A DNA stretch of 64,000 nt from Dillenia suffruticosa (Eukaryota; Streptophyta; Magnoliopsida; Dilleniales; Dilleniaceae): the NCBI GenBank assembly GCA_033439265.1, contig JAVTVX010000012.1, forward strand, positions 30,636,761 to 30,700,760. Reading direction: 5' to 3'. The position numbers and the translations under genes are program-made. The notes under the pieces were generated by a model. It ran no database searches and was not told the origin of the DNA. It saw only the letters and a list, made by a program, of their open reading frames with translations. Position 1 is the first letter of the stretch. Every line of letters starts with the position of its first letter. Below are positions 1-12,487 of this stretch, piece after piece.

Positions 1-733
1 ATTATACTTCCTATATTCTTTTTGTCGATTACATCTACAAGACATACTCAGATCTTGCTCTTTGGTATCTAGATTTTCTTGAGTCTGACATTTTTAGTGC
101 TTAATAAATCTTTATATACCCATTTTAATTTTGTCTTTCCTAATGTTTTGTTTATAACCGAGCATGCATTTAAGTTATGTCCAAATTTATGGCAATGATT
201 GCATCTTCGATTTATTGCTAGTCTTTTAGTTTTTCTATTAGTGGTCTACCTTCTAAACTTATAATAATAAGCATTGTGTCTAATTTTCATACAGTAATGA
301 TATCTCATTTCTGTTTTGGGATTTTTTGAGCTAAGTACAAAGAAATTATGAAGTTTCTTCTGGGTAGTGGTAGAATTGTAAACTAGTTTGGCTCTGTCAT
401 ACACTGCTTTTTGAACTCCTAAAATTAATTTGATTTGTTCTTATCCCTTAGAGAATTTGTGGAGCAATGAGCTCCGTCTTTTATTCTTTTTTTTTTCTTG
501 TTTCAGTTTATCTTCTAGGTTATCTTCATTAAGTACTTGTTTCCCTTTATAGTCTTTCAAGTTTTCATTCATATGTAATTTATTCTCTTTTGATTTTCAT
601 CTTTCATTCTCCCTCTTTAGTATCTCAGTTTCTTCCTTAATTTTGTTCTTTTCTTCTTCCAGAAGTTTGTTTCTTCTTTCAATTCATTCAAATCATTATT
701 TAAGAAGTAGATGTTTTCATCCTTTATATTCTT

Positions 734-1090
734 TTACACTTCTAGCATGTGTTTTTCTTCTTTTAGGTCTTCATTTTTTGTCCTAAGATTTTGGTTTTCT
801 ATTTTGAATCTTTTGTCTTCTTCAACAAGTTTATTGTTTTCAATTTCTAACATGTTTATCATGTGTTTTAGATTTGCGTTATTATCAATTTGTTTGTTAA
901 GTTCATTAAGTGCCAGAAATAGAGCTTCTTCCACTGAGAGTTCATTGTCACTATCATCATTAGAATCATTATCAAAAGAGTAGGATAAGTGACGAGAGCA
1001 ACTTACCTCGTTTTCATCCGTGAAGCATGGTTGTTGATCATTTCTCTCCATGGCTTTCACATCTTCTAGACATCCTCTTTGGACGTGCAT
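734..1090 (-). pseudogene. Retrotransposon gag remnant with acidic and coiled-coil segment
   Basis: An open stretch of 118 residues rich in Asp/Glu/Ser near residues 38-55, followed by a heptad-like coiled coil (about residues 60-118). This arrangement is found in the C-terminal gag region of plant copia elements between the zinc knuckle and protease. Downstream on the same strand (about 150-215) a second frame carries a CX2CX4HX4C-like knuckle (C-N-H-C, G-H, then C), consistent with gag. The frames are not continuous. It is not a host gene as far as can be seen. Confidence 0.5.
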
Positions 1091-1323
1091 TCACTTTTTG
1101 CTTTCAACAGTACTTTTTCTTCTCAGGAGATCATGTTTCTTGCTCCTCTTTGAACCATTTGTGTTTCTTCTTTTAGTTTTTGTAAGATGTTCTCTATTTG
1201 AATGAGGAGGCTCAAAGTGAGGAATTGAATCTCTCTATTGTTATTTGTGTTTTTGAGAATGCGAAGAGGATTTTTAGTTTAATGTTGTGTGACCTAGAGC
1301 TAAACACCTATTCTGATATTAAT

Positions 1324-2651
1324 TGTAAAACAACTAGAGAGGGTGAATAGCTATTTTCGGATTTGTGTGATTTTTGACCGAGTAAAATTGAAGAAATAAA
1401 ATTAAAGAAACTGAAAGTAAAGAGGAGATCAACACACAAATTTTTATAATAATTTCACCAATATGATATACGTCCACTCCCATACAATCCTCTTAGATTT
1501 TCATTATTTCTCCGAATCGTATGACCCACTTGTTTCATAAGTGCAAGTAAAATCTTACAACTCACTTTTCATGGGTGCATGTGTAAGCTTACAGGTACCT
1601 CCCCCTCGAAATATTTTTGTTCTCAAAACTAGATTGTGAATCCACACGATCTTCAGACTCCTCTAGAATATAGAGAGGTGTTACAAATTATAAGGCTAAT
1701 TCTCGAATGTAACAAAGTTGAATATGGAGAATATTATAGAGACTGTTACTTAGATGAGAAGAATTTTATGCACAGTAAATGAAAAACACACAGAAAGAAT
1801 ATATAGTGAGTTTAATGCAGTGTGTTCTTCAGTGATAGAGTAAGAGTGTTTAATGTGATCATGATTTTACTCACAACAGTTATTCTTTCTCTTGATTTCT
1901 TCATTACTTTGTTTTTCATCACTTTGGCATTTAAAACTCTCTTCATGAATGCTACTGAGTGGTAAGTGAATTTGAATGTTGGTAATTAAATGCTCTATAC
2001 ATTTCTCAATTAATGTCTTCGGTTACTTCTTAATTAATACTTTTGCTTGTTATCGTCCTAAAAGCAACTGTTTATTTCTTTCCGTCAAGCAAATGCTATC
2101 CTAAGAGGATTTGAAGTATCTTTTTTGCTGCAATAGGAGGGCTTGCTTGACAAATAGAAGAGATTTTCAAAATAACTCAGAATGTTAACTTGAGTACAAA
2201 AATAAAGAATTTGATTAGTCCATGTTATCAGTTTTTAAACAATCAACAAATATCTATTACAATCCGTCGCTGATATCCTGTTTTCTAGTAGTGCTCGCGG
2301 CTGGCCACCTGTGTGCATTGCGCATGTGCACTGATGACTGCCCAGTGCGCATGTGCGTATGCAGTCTACCGTACTGGGTGCGCGGTTGACCACCAGTGCA
2401 CACTTGGTGGATGGGGTCAGCCATGCAATGCGTAGCAGCACGAGGTTGGACCTGTTGCTCATGCGGTTGGCGGCATGAGCTTTGCGGTTGACCCCTGTAG
2501 TTCATATGGTCAGTCGTTTGATCTTTTTCGATTGGCCATTCATAAATTATATTTAACCCAATTTTCATATCCATTCTCATTAACTCCATAGTATATTTTC
2601 CCATTTAAATTTCTTCTAATTTGATCATTATCAGAACTTTATTTGTCAACA
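1324..2651 (-). repeat. Putative 5' LTR of the edge copia element
   Basis: Bounded by TGT...ACA and adjoining a primer-binding-like site. It contains a GC-rich segment (2280-2510) with repeated GTGCGCATGTGCG-like and GGTTGACC-like words, unlike its AT-rich surroundings. Short frames at 2235-2604 are chance frames in this segment. The right boundary is inferred from the ACA terminus only. Confidence 0.45.
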
Positions 2652-4317
2652 AATTCGTTTGAGCCTAGTATTAAATGATTACATGGTCATTTCGATATTA
2701 GAGATTTCAATAGCTTGCTCAAGTATAATCCCAAGGGCGTTCATGTGTTTAACTATGAAGGTTAAAAATAAATCCTCCTTTAATTACCTAAATATTTCTT
2801 TCTTTCATTGCCCAAAAAGTGAAAATCGGGAATATAATCTGTTTGAGCGATTTATGGTTGATTTTTATAATTAAAAGGTCAATTATAGACCCCCTAGTTG
2901 AAGCCTTAATTTCATAAAAAAATTAACTTAAATTGAAAAGTAGAAAATGGTCGTAATGATTTGTTAAGAGGAAAAAAATGTTAAAATATAACGAACCGTA
3001 CAATTGGACTAACTTCTAGATATATGCATTTCAAAATGACAAACAATCTATGTTCAGCTCTATAGATTTAGGCCATTAACAAACTTGGTTTGATTAAGAA
3101 ATTGATGTGACAAAGATATGTAACATACATAATTTCAGAAATTAACAAACACTAAAATTAGTACTAAAGCCTAGCTATATATGTTTGAGTTGATGCAATG
3201 TTTTTTCTTCATTGATTCGTATCTGGGTGTCGTTTGTTTAATAGGAAAAAGAAATTGAAATAGTCGTATGTAGTTTGGAGATCAGACCTTTTGTTATTCT
3301 TAAGGTTGCTCCTCACTAACATGAGTTTCATGTTATAAACCATTCTCATTTTGCTTTAAATGGAAGGGAAATAAACATTTTAGCCACCATTTAAGCGTGC
3401 TGTGCTAAAAGTAAAATCTAGTGTATAAAAGAAAGGCTTGCAAAATCAACGTCAAGTCCCATAAACGCACCAAAGAGAGAAAGAAAAAAGTTGAAATAAT
3501 GGAAATGGCACAAGATAAAGAGATTATGCTCATAATCATCATTGTAGATGTCATCTCCCTCACTTGTAACATAAATTTTCTTATGTTTTCTCTCCAATAC
3601 GTGGGTTGTTCTATATGCTTATTTTCTTTGGTCAATGGCAACCATTTGGGTTGCTTTTTGTGTTCCCACTTACTTGGCCACATTTGAGTGCATGTGGAAT
3701 CACCAATTCTCCAATTGTAGTAGTCATCATCTTTCATATAATAATTACTCATTTTGATATGTTTGAATGGATTAAAAAGCTTTGGATCAGCCGCCTTGCT
3801 TACATGTTTGGGTGTTTTTTTAATTAGAAACGATTTACCCTTAACTAAATTGACATGACTTTTAAAGCCATATCTTGAGCTTCAGTTGACCATGACAAAA
3901 AAGACTTCTACATGTATTGCACTAAAAAAAAAAAGGAAAAAAGAAAAGTCAACAAACAATGCCGATAACGAAAGCAAAAGGGTCGTTTATTGCAAAACGT
4001 TTGCATTAGGTAAAGTTATGATATGAAGAACGTATTTACTAGATCCATGTCATGCAAGAGTTGTCTCTTCCAATGTCTCTATCTGTCTCTGTCTTTCTTT
4101 ATTACTTCTACGAAATTTTCTGTTGGCTAAATAGATAGAGAACGAAAAATACAAGATAGTTCTCTCAGTTTTTAGAAGCCGAAATAATATTTGTTTCTAG
4201 GGTTTATTGGCTTAAAAGTTCATTGTCTCTCACGGTGTGCAAGTATTGGATGAGTTCCGATTTCCATGGCAGCTTCTTAAGAGTCATGTATGGAATTAAT
4301 CTTGTAATTTTTTTTTT
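2652..4317. other. Gene-free AT-rich stretch
   Basis: No convincing coding region, RNA gene or bounded element was seen. The open frames at 3405-3827 overlap on both strands and show no recognisable domain or codon bias. Confidence 0.5.
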
Positions 4318-5463
4318 TAAACAATCTCAGGATCAAAATAATTCGGAATATAACCCCTTTTGTCGCGGGTTGAACCCATGACACCACGTGATAGCATCCG
4401 ATTGGTCGAAAGCCATATGTTGTGCCTTCAAGATGTGACACAGCTTGTCGCAACTTGAATACGCGACAATCTGCCTGCCGCGCTCTCTTTTCTCCCTCTC
4501 TCCCCTGCCCACGGCCCTTTCTCTCCCTCCCTCCCCCCGCTTGCCTGCCGCTCTTTCTCCCTCCCCCGCCCGCGGCTCTGCTTCTCTCTCCCTCCCTCCC
4601 CCCACTACTCTCTCCCTCCCTCCCTCACCCTCGCTGCTCTCTCTCTCCCTTTTCCACCCATGGCTCTCTCTCTCTCTTTCCCCTCGTGACTCTCTCTCTC
4701 CCTCGCCACGGCACTCCTCTCTTTCTCTCCCCTCCGCGGCACTCCTCCCTCTCCCTCCCCCCACTACTGCAGAAGCCTTCTCCCTCCCTCCCCCATAGCC
4801 GCGGGAGCCTCCCTTTCCCTCCCTCCCCCGCTGCCGCCTACTACCGTGGGAGCCCTCTCTCTCCCTCCCGCGTTGCTGCAGGAGCTGCTAGGCTATGTTG
4901 CGTCTTGAAGACGCGACATAATCTATGTGTCACATCTTGAAGACGCAACAATCTGCCTGCTGCGGTGCTCCTTTCTCCCTCCCTCCCCCGCTCACGGCCC
5001 TCTCTCTCCCTCCCTCCCCCCGGTTGCTTGCTGCTCTCTCTCCCTCCCCCACTTGCAGCTCTGCTTCTCTCTCCCTCCCTCCCCCCATGACTCTCTCTCT
5101 CCCTCCCTCACCCCCGCGGCTCTCTCTCTCCCTCCCCCACCTGTGGCTGTCTCTCTCTCCCTGCGGTTCTCTCTCTCCCCCCGCGGCACTCCTCCCTCTC
5201 CCTCTGCCCCACTATTGCGGAAGCCTTCTCCCTCCCTCCCCCACAGCCATGGGAGCCTCCCTTTCCCTCCCCTCCCCTGCTGCTGCCCACTGCAGCGGGA
5301 GCCCTCTCCCTCCCTCCCGCGTTGCTACAAGAGGGCTATGTTGCGTCTTGAAAACGTGACATAACCTATGTCGTGGTTCAACTAGTGACATAACTTGTCG
5401 CGGTTTCAACCCGCGACATAAGGGGATCACAAATGAAATTATTTTCCGTCAAAGGTTGTTTTA
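4318..5463. mobile_element. Non-autonomous TIR DNA element with CT-rich body and palindromic units
   Basis: Imperfect terminal inverted repeats of about 55 bp are seen at 4318-4372 and about 5404-5463. They share AAAATAATT and, further in, GTCGCGGGTTGAA. The body is two tandem units (about 4451-4905 and 4940-5345) of CCCTCTCTCTCCCT-type sequence. The units are separated by short palindromes built on TTGCGTCTTGAAGACGCGA (4896-4920, 4930-4950 and variants at both ends). The long Pro/Ser/Leu and Arg/Glu/Gly frames here are low-complexity artefacts. No transposase is present. The superfamily is unknown, and no clear target duplication was identified. Confidence 0.6.
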
Positions 5464-8040
5464 AATTTTTTTTTTGGATTTAAATCTGTACATGTTTTGC
5501 CTCTCAGTGATAAAATGAATATTTTTTTTGTTATACAGAAATTTGAATCTGAAATCTCTGGGTTGGAGAAGAAGGGTTGTGACCACTAGTTTATCTTTTC
5601 GGGGATGCGATAAAATGAATACTATTAAGTGGATCTAACACTATTGGCAAATTTGTTTAATTTAATTTAATGGAATTTAAAAGAGGGTGTACGACCTAAA
5701 GGGTTGAATATTTTGTTAGTTTTGAAGGCTAACTTTAGGTTAATATTTGATTTTGACCGACCAAGGAGCAAAAACACATCAGGGTATTTCTTTTTGTTAT
5801 TTTTGTTACAAAGTACTTGGAGTTTTGGCTGTGCCCACTAAATTAAAAAGTTATGAAGTTTGGAGATTAAGGTTTCTTTCTCTTGATCTTAATTTTATTT
5901 ATCCTAAATTACATATGCCAGAGTTGCTTATCCATCCTATAGAAGTGGAGTAAGTAATAGTGGCCACTCCTAATCTCTCTTTTTTCTCTCCAAAGAGATA
6001 TATTAAGATAGTAACATTAACAAGAAGACACCTCCTCTATCCTATGTCACCATTACACTTACTTAAACTCTCTTTATAGGGGTCTTTGGAATGACATTAA
6101 TCCAAGTTTAATTTTCTTGGTATTATTTATGTCCAACTTCAATCAAAAAGTTAAGTTTAAATTATTTGAATACGTGTTTGTCACATTAATTCATAAGAAA
6201 TCTTTTCAGAGTCAACTAGTTGTAGAATATAATCCATCGCAGATGAAGAGTAGACATTTCACGATCTTAAAACATAATTATATAATTCAAAACTTTTCAA
6301 AATGATAAAATCTTTGTCAAATGAGTTAGTTTTCCAAATTCGAGCTACCTACTCAACATTTTAAGTGGAATTGCTGTTGAGAGAGAGAGAGAGAGTTAAT
6401 GTAAGCACAAATTCTAACTTATATTAATGCATGACTCAATATCATTTAAAAATAAATTTTATTTAGTTATTGTGGAAATATTACCATAATACTCTAAATC
6501 TAAATGTACGTCCAAAAGAGTTTGTCAAGCTTTCTTCCTCTTTGTAAAAAATGCAAAGTATACAAAATTTGCATGTAGTAGTAGTAGAATGCATCATGCA
6601 ATTCGTCATAGTCCATGTGTTTTTGGAAAAATAACGATGACGATTGATCAACTCTCTCTCCCCCCCCCCCTTTTTCTCTCTATATATATTGTGTGTTATA
6701 TATATAGTGGTAATAGTAGTAATGGTGAGAAGCGGAGGGTTGTGCGCCGCAATTGAACCTATCACCCACGCACACCAAGTAGTATATACATATAATATTT
6801 AGAGAGAGAGAGAGAGGTTAGTGCGAATCCTGAGATTTCGGCATGGGGTAGGGAGCGAGCAACACCTGCGTGATGGTGGCAAATGTCGGACCCCGACAAG
6901 ACCAAGAGAGGACCACCCTCCCCCACTTAAACACTCTTTTCTTTCTCTTGCGGACTTCACGTGAATTCCATGTGTTCTCCACATCTGGTCCCACCCTCCA
7001 CCCCCCCCCCCCCCCAACTTGTTCTCCAATGCAATTGATGTATAGTTATGGTTAAGCTTTGATTGGGACAATATTCATCGCCAACATTAATTGTTGGCGC
7101 CCTTAATCTTCCTCATTTTGGAGAGTTTGGAGGTCCTTGTCATGATTTATAACAAGAGCAAGACAGCAAGAGGTACTCTCTGCAACTTGCTGATCCACGT
7201 GGACCTACAACATGATTCTATTACTTGACTTCCCATGTCGGGCACGGAACAATGAGCATTAGGAAAATGAGATGGTTTTGATAAACACCCCAATATATTA
7301 CTTGTGATCTCTGTGACTATATTCAAATGATTTTGAAATCTATTATTTTATAATTATAGGGCTAAACTTTTGATTTTCCTCTTCTAGATCTCGTGGGGTG
7401 TGAGGGCAAAAGGTCTACGGGTAGTACATATGTTCCTATAGATAACTAAAAGCTGAGGGAGAATGTATTGGAGTATTAGACCTGTGGACCTATTCATATT
7501 TAGGATTTGCTCCGTATATTATTCATATTGCATGCACTATTGTTTTCGAAATAATGTATCTCCGAGTTTTGGAGGAAACCTAATTTATCAATTTATTTTT
7601 TTGAGACTATTGTCTTGTAATAATAGCATTCATACACTGTAGTTGTCATTGTCTTTCGGGGAGGTCGTTACGCACTCTCTCTAATGCAGCACCGTAAGTT
7701 GGGTGTGATTGTACAACACAAATTTAAAACCTTCAAAGAGAAATCTACTTAAAGAGATAGAAAACTCAACTAGGGTTGAATGAAACAAACGATTTAACAT
7801 AAATCAAAGTGTAAAAATCTAAGTTTACAATGAGAAATAGAGAATTTAAATAACCTAAAAACTTCTAAGTAAAATAAAAAAGTAAATAATATATCATAAA
7901 GACCTAGAAAATAGAAATACATAACAACTAAATAAGAAAATAACAATAAAAAGTCAAAATCTCATGCTTTTCTGCAATCGCAGGGCCAAGCATGGTGTGG
8001 TGTGGCACAATTCCTCTATGCACCTTCATTTGTTTCAAAT
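5464..8040. other. Gene-free stretch with short low-complexity runs
   Basis: Contains short GA runs (6379-6395, 6800-6816) and C runs near 6661 and 7002. A purine tract followed by TGTATTGGAG at 7464 could be an old LTR start, but no partner was found. No gene is supported. Confidence 0.45.
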
Positions 8041-8367
8041 TGTTGAAAAAAAGGAAAATAAAACAAAAAAAAAAAAAAACAAAGAGAATAAAAAGAGAAA
8101 ATTGAGAGAGAATGATTCATATATTATATATTATATTGTGTTGTGTTTTTCAATAGGTTATATAAAAACCCTATTTATATGGTGATTCCATGAAAATATA
8201 AAAAGAAAGAATAAAATAGAATCTTTACAAAATTTGTAAAAGTAAATGAAATAATTACAATATAAAAATTTAGAAATATCAATATTTTTAAAACATTTTC
8301 AATTTAGAAATTTCCAAAACTTTTTCAACAAGTTTTCTTTAATTTAGAAATACCAATATTCTTTACA
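8041..8367 (-). repeat. 3' LTR of deleted copia element
   Basis: Direct repeat of 9196-9514, sharing long blocks such as TTTAGAAATACCAATATTC near its right end. The terminus TTTACA matches that of the other copy. Confidence 0.8.
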
Positions 8368-8424
8368 CCCCCTCAAACTCAAAATGGGAGTAGAGAAGTC
8401 ATTTTAAATTTATGTAGTAGATCA

Positions 8425-8580
8425 TCATGACGCCCAGGAAGATGAGTTAAGATCATAGAGAAGTCTTATACCGAACATTAAAGAACCACCAAGAACAATG
8501 CAATAATTTATAATAGACCGTTGATTAGTAGAATTACCAAACCAATCAGTATTAGAATAAACAAATAACTGATATTGTAT
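8425..8580 (-). pseudogene. Copia RNase H fragment
   Basis: The minus-strand translation contains a YSNTDWFGN segment followed by RSIINYCIVLGGSL. This matches the family pattern Y-S-D-x-D-W-A-G ... R-S-x-S-G-Y-x-x-x-L-G-G of Ty1/copia RNase H. The catalytic Asp of the YSD motif is replaced by Asn. Only this fragment of the polyprotein remains between the two LTRs. Confidence 0.7.
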
Positions 8581-8808
8581 AGAGTGTAATATGGTTATGA
8601 TTATCAGGAAAAAAAACAAACTGAGTGGAAGAGGATGTAATAGCAAAATTCTCAACAGCAGATTCAGAGAAAACAGAGATTAAGCAGAAAAAGCGGAGAG
8701 AATAAGCAGATTGAGTAGAAGAAGATGTAATAGCAGGATCATCAATAACAAAATAACATAGAGGGAATAAAGTAGACTGAATAGAAGATACGGTAATAGC
8801 AGAATAAA

Positions 8809-9055
8809 GCAGATGGATTGAAGAATAAAGCACAATCTTTAATAGCAAAAAAGTAGCAAACTGTAAGATATTATCGAGAACTAATAGAATAAAGCAAATG
8901 GATTGAAAAATGTAATAGAATTTTCAATAACAAAAAGCAGTAGACCCTAAGATATTGTCAAGCAGAATGAAGCAGAGGGATTGAAAAATGAAACATAATC
9001 TTCAATAGTAAAAAAGCAGTAAATTATAAGATATTATCGAAAACCAGTAGAATAA
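8809..9055. repeat. Tandem array of about 80-bp units inside the deleted copia element
   Basis: Three diverged consecutive copies share the words AAGCAGATGGATTGAA, ATAATCTTCAATAG and TAAGATATTATCGA. The array probably arose after the element lost its coding region. Confidence 0.6.
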
Positions 9056-9195
9056 AATAGAACGATTTTGAACAATAGAAATATATTGAGAAATATCTAA
9101 TTTATCTATAATTAGACACAAAAAAAAAATTCTAATTGATGAGTAGAATAGAAAAAAAATATATATCGAATTGAACACCTAGTGCTAAGATACTG

Positions 9196-9514
9196 TGTTA
9201 GAAAAAGGAAAATAAAACAGAAATAACAGAGAGAATAAATAGAGAAGACTGAGAGAGAATGATTCATATATTGTATATTATATTGTATTGTATTTTTCAA
9301 TAGGTTATACAAAACCCCTATTTATAGGATGATTCTATGAAAATATAAAAATAAAAAAATAAATAGAATCTTTACAAAATTGGTAAGAGTAAATGAAATA
9401 ATTACAATATAAAAATTTAGAAATATCAATATTGCTAAAATTTCTTCAATTTGGAAATCTCCACAATTTCTTCAACAAGTCTTTTTTAATTTAGAAATAC
9501 CAATATTCTTTACA
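9196..9514 (-). repeat. 5' LTR of deleted copia element
   Basis: Direct repeat of 8041-8367, with matching order of blocks and a TTTACA end. It is followed by CAAAC, which nearly repeats CAAAT on the other flank. Confidence 0.8.
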
Positions 9515-10294
9515 CAAACAATTTTCTTATCCCTATTTTATCCCATTCTGCATATCCTTTGGCCTCATTTTGTGTCATAAATATGTTTTCTAAACCCTTC
9601 CTTGAGTTCGATGGTTTAGTCAATTTTGATAACTTCCGACTTTATATCACGCTCTCTCTTTCCCTTGGTTACAAGCACCTTCGACTTCAAGTTGAAGCTA
9701 AATGGCCTTCAACCCTACCCTCTCTTTCTTTCCTTGGAATCTTATCTCATATTTCTCAATCTTCAATATTTCCCCCCCTTATCTTAGAAAGTTTAGTTTC
9801 TCTTTCTACCCCCTCATCTCCTTCCTACCTTCTCGAGTCTCAAGTCTTTATTCCTCTTACTCTCTCTCTGTTACATAGAAAGGCTCGAATTTAAAACATT
9901 TATAAGGGAGGACGATATCAATTGAATTATAACTCATTAGCGTCTCTCTCTCCATCCTAGTTACAAACTCTTTTAGTTTCAATCATCGTTTCACTCTCTC
10001 TTTCTTATCTCTCTTGCCTCTTGGATTTCATCTTAATCTTCTTGATCCATGTCTCTATTCATCCCCCATCTCTCCTTTTTTTTTCCTTCATTTTCATCTC
10101 ACACTAAGATGAGATGAAATCAAAAAAGACTAAAATCAAAGGGAGAAAAGAGATAGAAAAATCTTTATTTTAAAACGAGAGGAAAGAGAGAGATGTAAAC
10201 TAAGATTCTTAATGAATAAAAATAAAAACAAAATCTTGGAACCTCAAAATTGTTTTGTATCAAAAGGAAACTACTAAATTTGGTAACTTGAGTC
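9515..10294. other. Gene-free CT-rich stretch
   Basis: Pyrimidine-rich on the plus strand up to about 10100, then purine-rich. The 111-residue frame at 9559-9894 is Ser/Leu-rich low complexity without a recognisable domain. No gene is called. Confidence 0.45.
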
Positions 10295-11243
10295 ATATTT
10301 TTTGAGGTATTGAACTGGTTGGCCACTTCTTGTTTAGGGCAATTTGGCCTAGTGGCTAATTCTACTACTTGTTATGAAACACTAAGGAAATTATTTAGTG
10401 TGTCACGTTTATTAGAATATATTATATGTCAAAATTAAACTAATTATTGATGCGTCTATTAAAATATATTATATATCAAAATTAAATCAATTATTGATTT
10501 GATTTTGAAAATATTTGATTTTTTTTATTTTTATATTTCTATATCTGTAATATTATATTTCTACATTTATAACAATGAATTTTCTATATAAATTTAGAAA
10601 GTAGATCGTTGAATATAAAGACGAGACATAGATGAAAGCATGATACAACTATTTTTTAACATGATATCAAAGTCATGATCATATTTCTTTAATATATCAT
10701 CAAAATCATGATAAAATTTCTTTTAACCTAGTATAAGAGCAAGGTCGTTTTTTTTTTAAACCCAGAGCCAAAACCAGCATCTTCAACATGGTTTATAGTC
10801 ATGTTCACATTTCTATATTCAACGATCTTCAATATGACTTAATAGTCAAAATTAAAGATAAACACTCATGCATGCGCACACATCTTCAGAGGATCCCTGA
10901 TCTATTTTGGAAAAAACTACTCTTTAGGATTGCAAAAATATCAATATAATTTTAGATTCTCTATCCAGATTATCATTCAAATTCAAATAATTGTCATTAT
11001 ATCACATTGAGTTTGAGAGAGAATATTAAAATATTTTATATATCAAAATCAAATTAATTATTGATTTGTACATTTTTTTAATATGATAGAAGAGCCCTCT
11101 AAATATTTGAACATGGTATCACATTTCTTTTTGAGGTATTGAACTGGCTGGCCGCCTCTTATTTAGGGCGGTTTGGACTGATGGCGACGTCTAGTACTTG
11201 TTATATCACACTCGAGAAATTATTTAGTGGGTCGAGTCTTAAT
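10295..11243 (+). mobile_element. Decayed copia-type LTR remnant within a local duplication
   Basis: An LTR-like block (about 10457-10661, ending TTTTAACA) is followed by TGATATCAAAG, a degenerate Met-tRNA primer site. After about 350 bp a purine tract and a truncated second LTR start appear at about 11027-11075. The whole is bracketed by a 110-bp direct repeat (10295-10408 and 11130-11243) sharing GAGGTATTGAACTGG. A fragment like this LTR start recurs at about 32612-32720. Confidence 0.5.
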
Positions 11244-11602
11244 TTCACTATAAAATCATCTTAGATAGAGATTTACAAGAAAATTCTAACTCCAAATACA
11301 GTATATGAATGCACACTATGTGTTTAAGAAAGAAATATATTAAAATAATAAAAGTTTGAAGAGAGATTTTAGACTTTGAAATTAGTGGGTAAGTACTCAG
11401 ACAAATTATTTAAAAAATGTCGTAAGGTTCAATCTCCATCTAAGCCCCTTTTGTTCTCTTTGTTTGAAAATAGTAAAGAGTATTTTGTTCCAAGAAAAGG
11501 CTAACAAAAGTTGAATCTAGGAGTTTGTTCTCTTTATTAATTACTAGTTGGGTACGCCAATGAGCTTTAAATTCAAGTGACATCTTTCCCCTCCTTCATG
11601 TA

Positions 11603-11894
11603 TGTCACAACCCCGAGTAGGGTAAAGAAAGATTATGAGAGAAAGAGAGAAATTAGAAAAAGGAGAGAAAGAGAGATATATAGAGAGAGAATACAATGGA
11701 GAGTTTTCAATACCATTTCAATACATGTCATTACATATTTTAGAAATTACTATTTATATTAATTCTACTAATCATTTTATTTAACTGCTAATCAAATCTT
11801 GTTAACTATTAAATAATCTAACAATCATAACTAACTAATAATTATTCCTATTAATTATGATTAACTATTAATTTTATGATTAGTAGTTGTTACA
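11603..11894 (-). repeat. 3' LTR of deleted gypsy-like element
   Basis: Near-identical in order to 12755-13070 but 24 bp shorter, through small indels in the GA-rich and TATACTATT tracts. It is preceded by ATGTA. Confidence 0.85.
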
Positions 11895-11932
11895 ATATTT
11901 CCCTCATTTGAAAACATTCTTGTCTTGGAAAA

Positions 11933-12283
11933 TCAAGAATTGAGATTTGAATCCATAAATCTTGTACCAATTTTGCATTTGTGTTGAAAGATAAGATGAT
12001 GAAAACGAATAATGAATGTAACTTGAATTGCAATGAAAATAATGGGAGAAAAGTAGAAATGAGGAAACTTGAAAAAGTCTTTTCTTAAACTTCTTTTTGA
12101 TAAAAGATTTGGTTTGATAAATACCAAAAATTCAATTTTTGGAGTGATCGGCAAAAACCTACTATCAACAACTTCTTTCTTGAACATGCAAGACCCTTCT
12201 TTCTTGGACATGCAAGATTCTTCTTTCTCGATCATGCAAGACCCTTCTTTTTTGAACATGTAAGACCTTTCTTTATTGGACAT
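11933..12283 (-). pseudogene. Open frame over 24-bp tandem repeats inside the deleted element
   Basis: This 116-residue frame begins with about four 8-residue repeats of the type KKEGSCM, encoded by four 24-bp DNA repeats at 12183-12281. The remainder is Phe/Ile-rich with no recognised domain. It is most likely a relic of the deleted retroelement interior and not an expressed gene. Confidence 0.35.
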
Positions 12284-12487
12284 TTGAAATTTTTCTACTC
12301 ATAACATTTCTTTACTAGGAGTAAATAAAATGAGAGATTTTGAAAGTGATTTAATATTTTGTTTTTCTATGAATTTTAATATTGTTTTTTCTACCATTTG
12401 ATTTATTTTGTTGCTTTCCAAATTCTTTTCATTTTCTTGCTCTTTTTTTTACTAAAGTTTTGATATTTTCGTCGATACCAAACATTT

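Larger units (their letters stand above)
1..2651 (-). mobile_element. Partial copia-type LTR retrotransposon cut by the window edge
   Basis: Seen on the minus strand: a long LTR-like block (1324-2651), then a primer-binding-like site at 1311-1322 (degenerate match to the initiator-Met tRNA complement), then gag-like coding remnants running off the window at base 1. The LTR starts TGTAAAAC and ends GTCAACA. The long LTR and the coiled gag tail resemble SIRE-type copia elements, but that lineage is an inference. Frames are broken by stops, so the element is dead. No target duplication can be tested because the other end is outside the window. Confidence 0.6.
8041..9514 (-). mobile_element. Internally deleted copia retrotransposon
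   Basis: Two direct repeats (8041-8367 and 9196-9514) have TGTT...TTTACA ends and flank an 828-bp interior. In minus orientation the 5' LTR is the right copy. A degenerate Met-tRNA primer site adjoins it, and a purine tract (TTGAGGGGG) precedes the left copy. Flanking 5-mers CAAAT (8036-8040) and CAAAC (9515-9519) fit a target-site duplication with one change. The interior keeps only a fragment of copia RNase H plus a local tandem array, so the element is non-autonomous. Confidence 0.8.

Noticed and set aside
4333-5430. Several long open frames rich in Pro/Ser/Leu or Arg/Glu/Gly
   Set aside because: They overlap on both strands and follow the CT-rich repeat; there is no domain and no codon bias.
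7464-7720. Possible solo LTR after a purine tract
   Set aside because: No matching inverted end, partner LTR or target duplication could be found.
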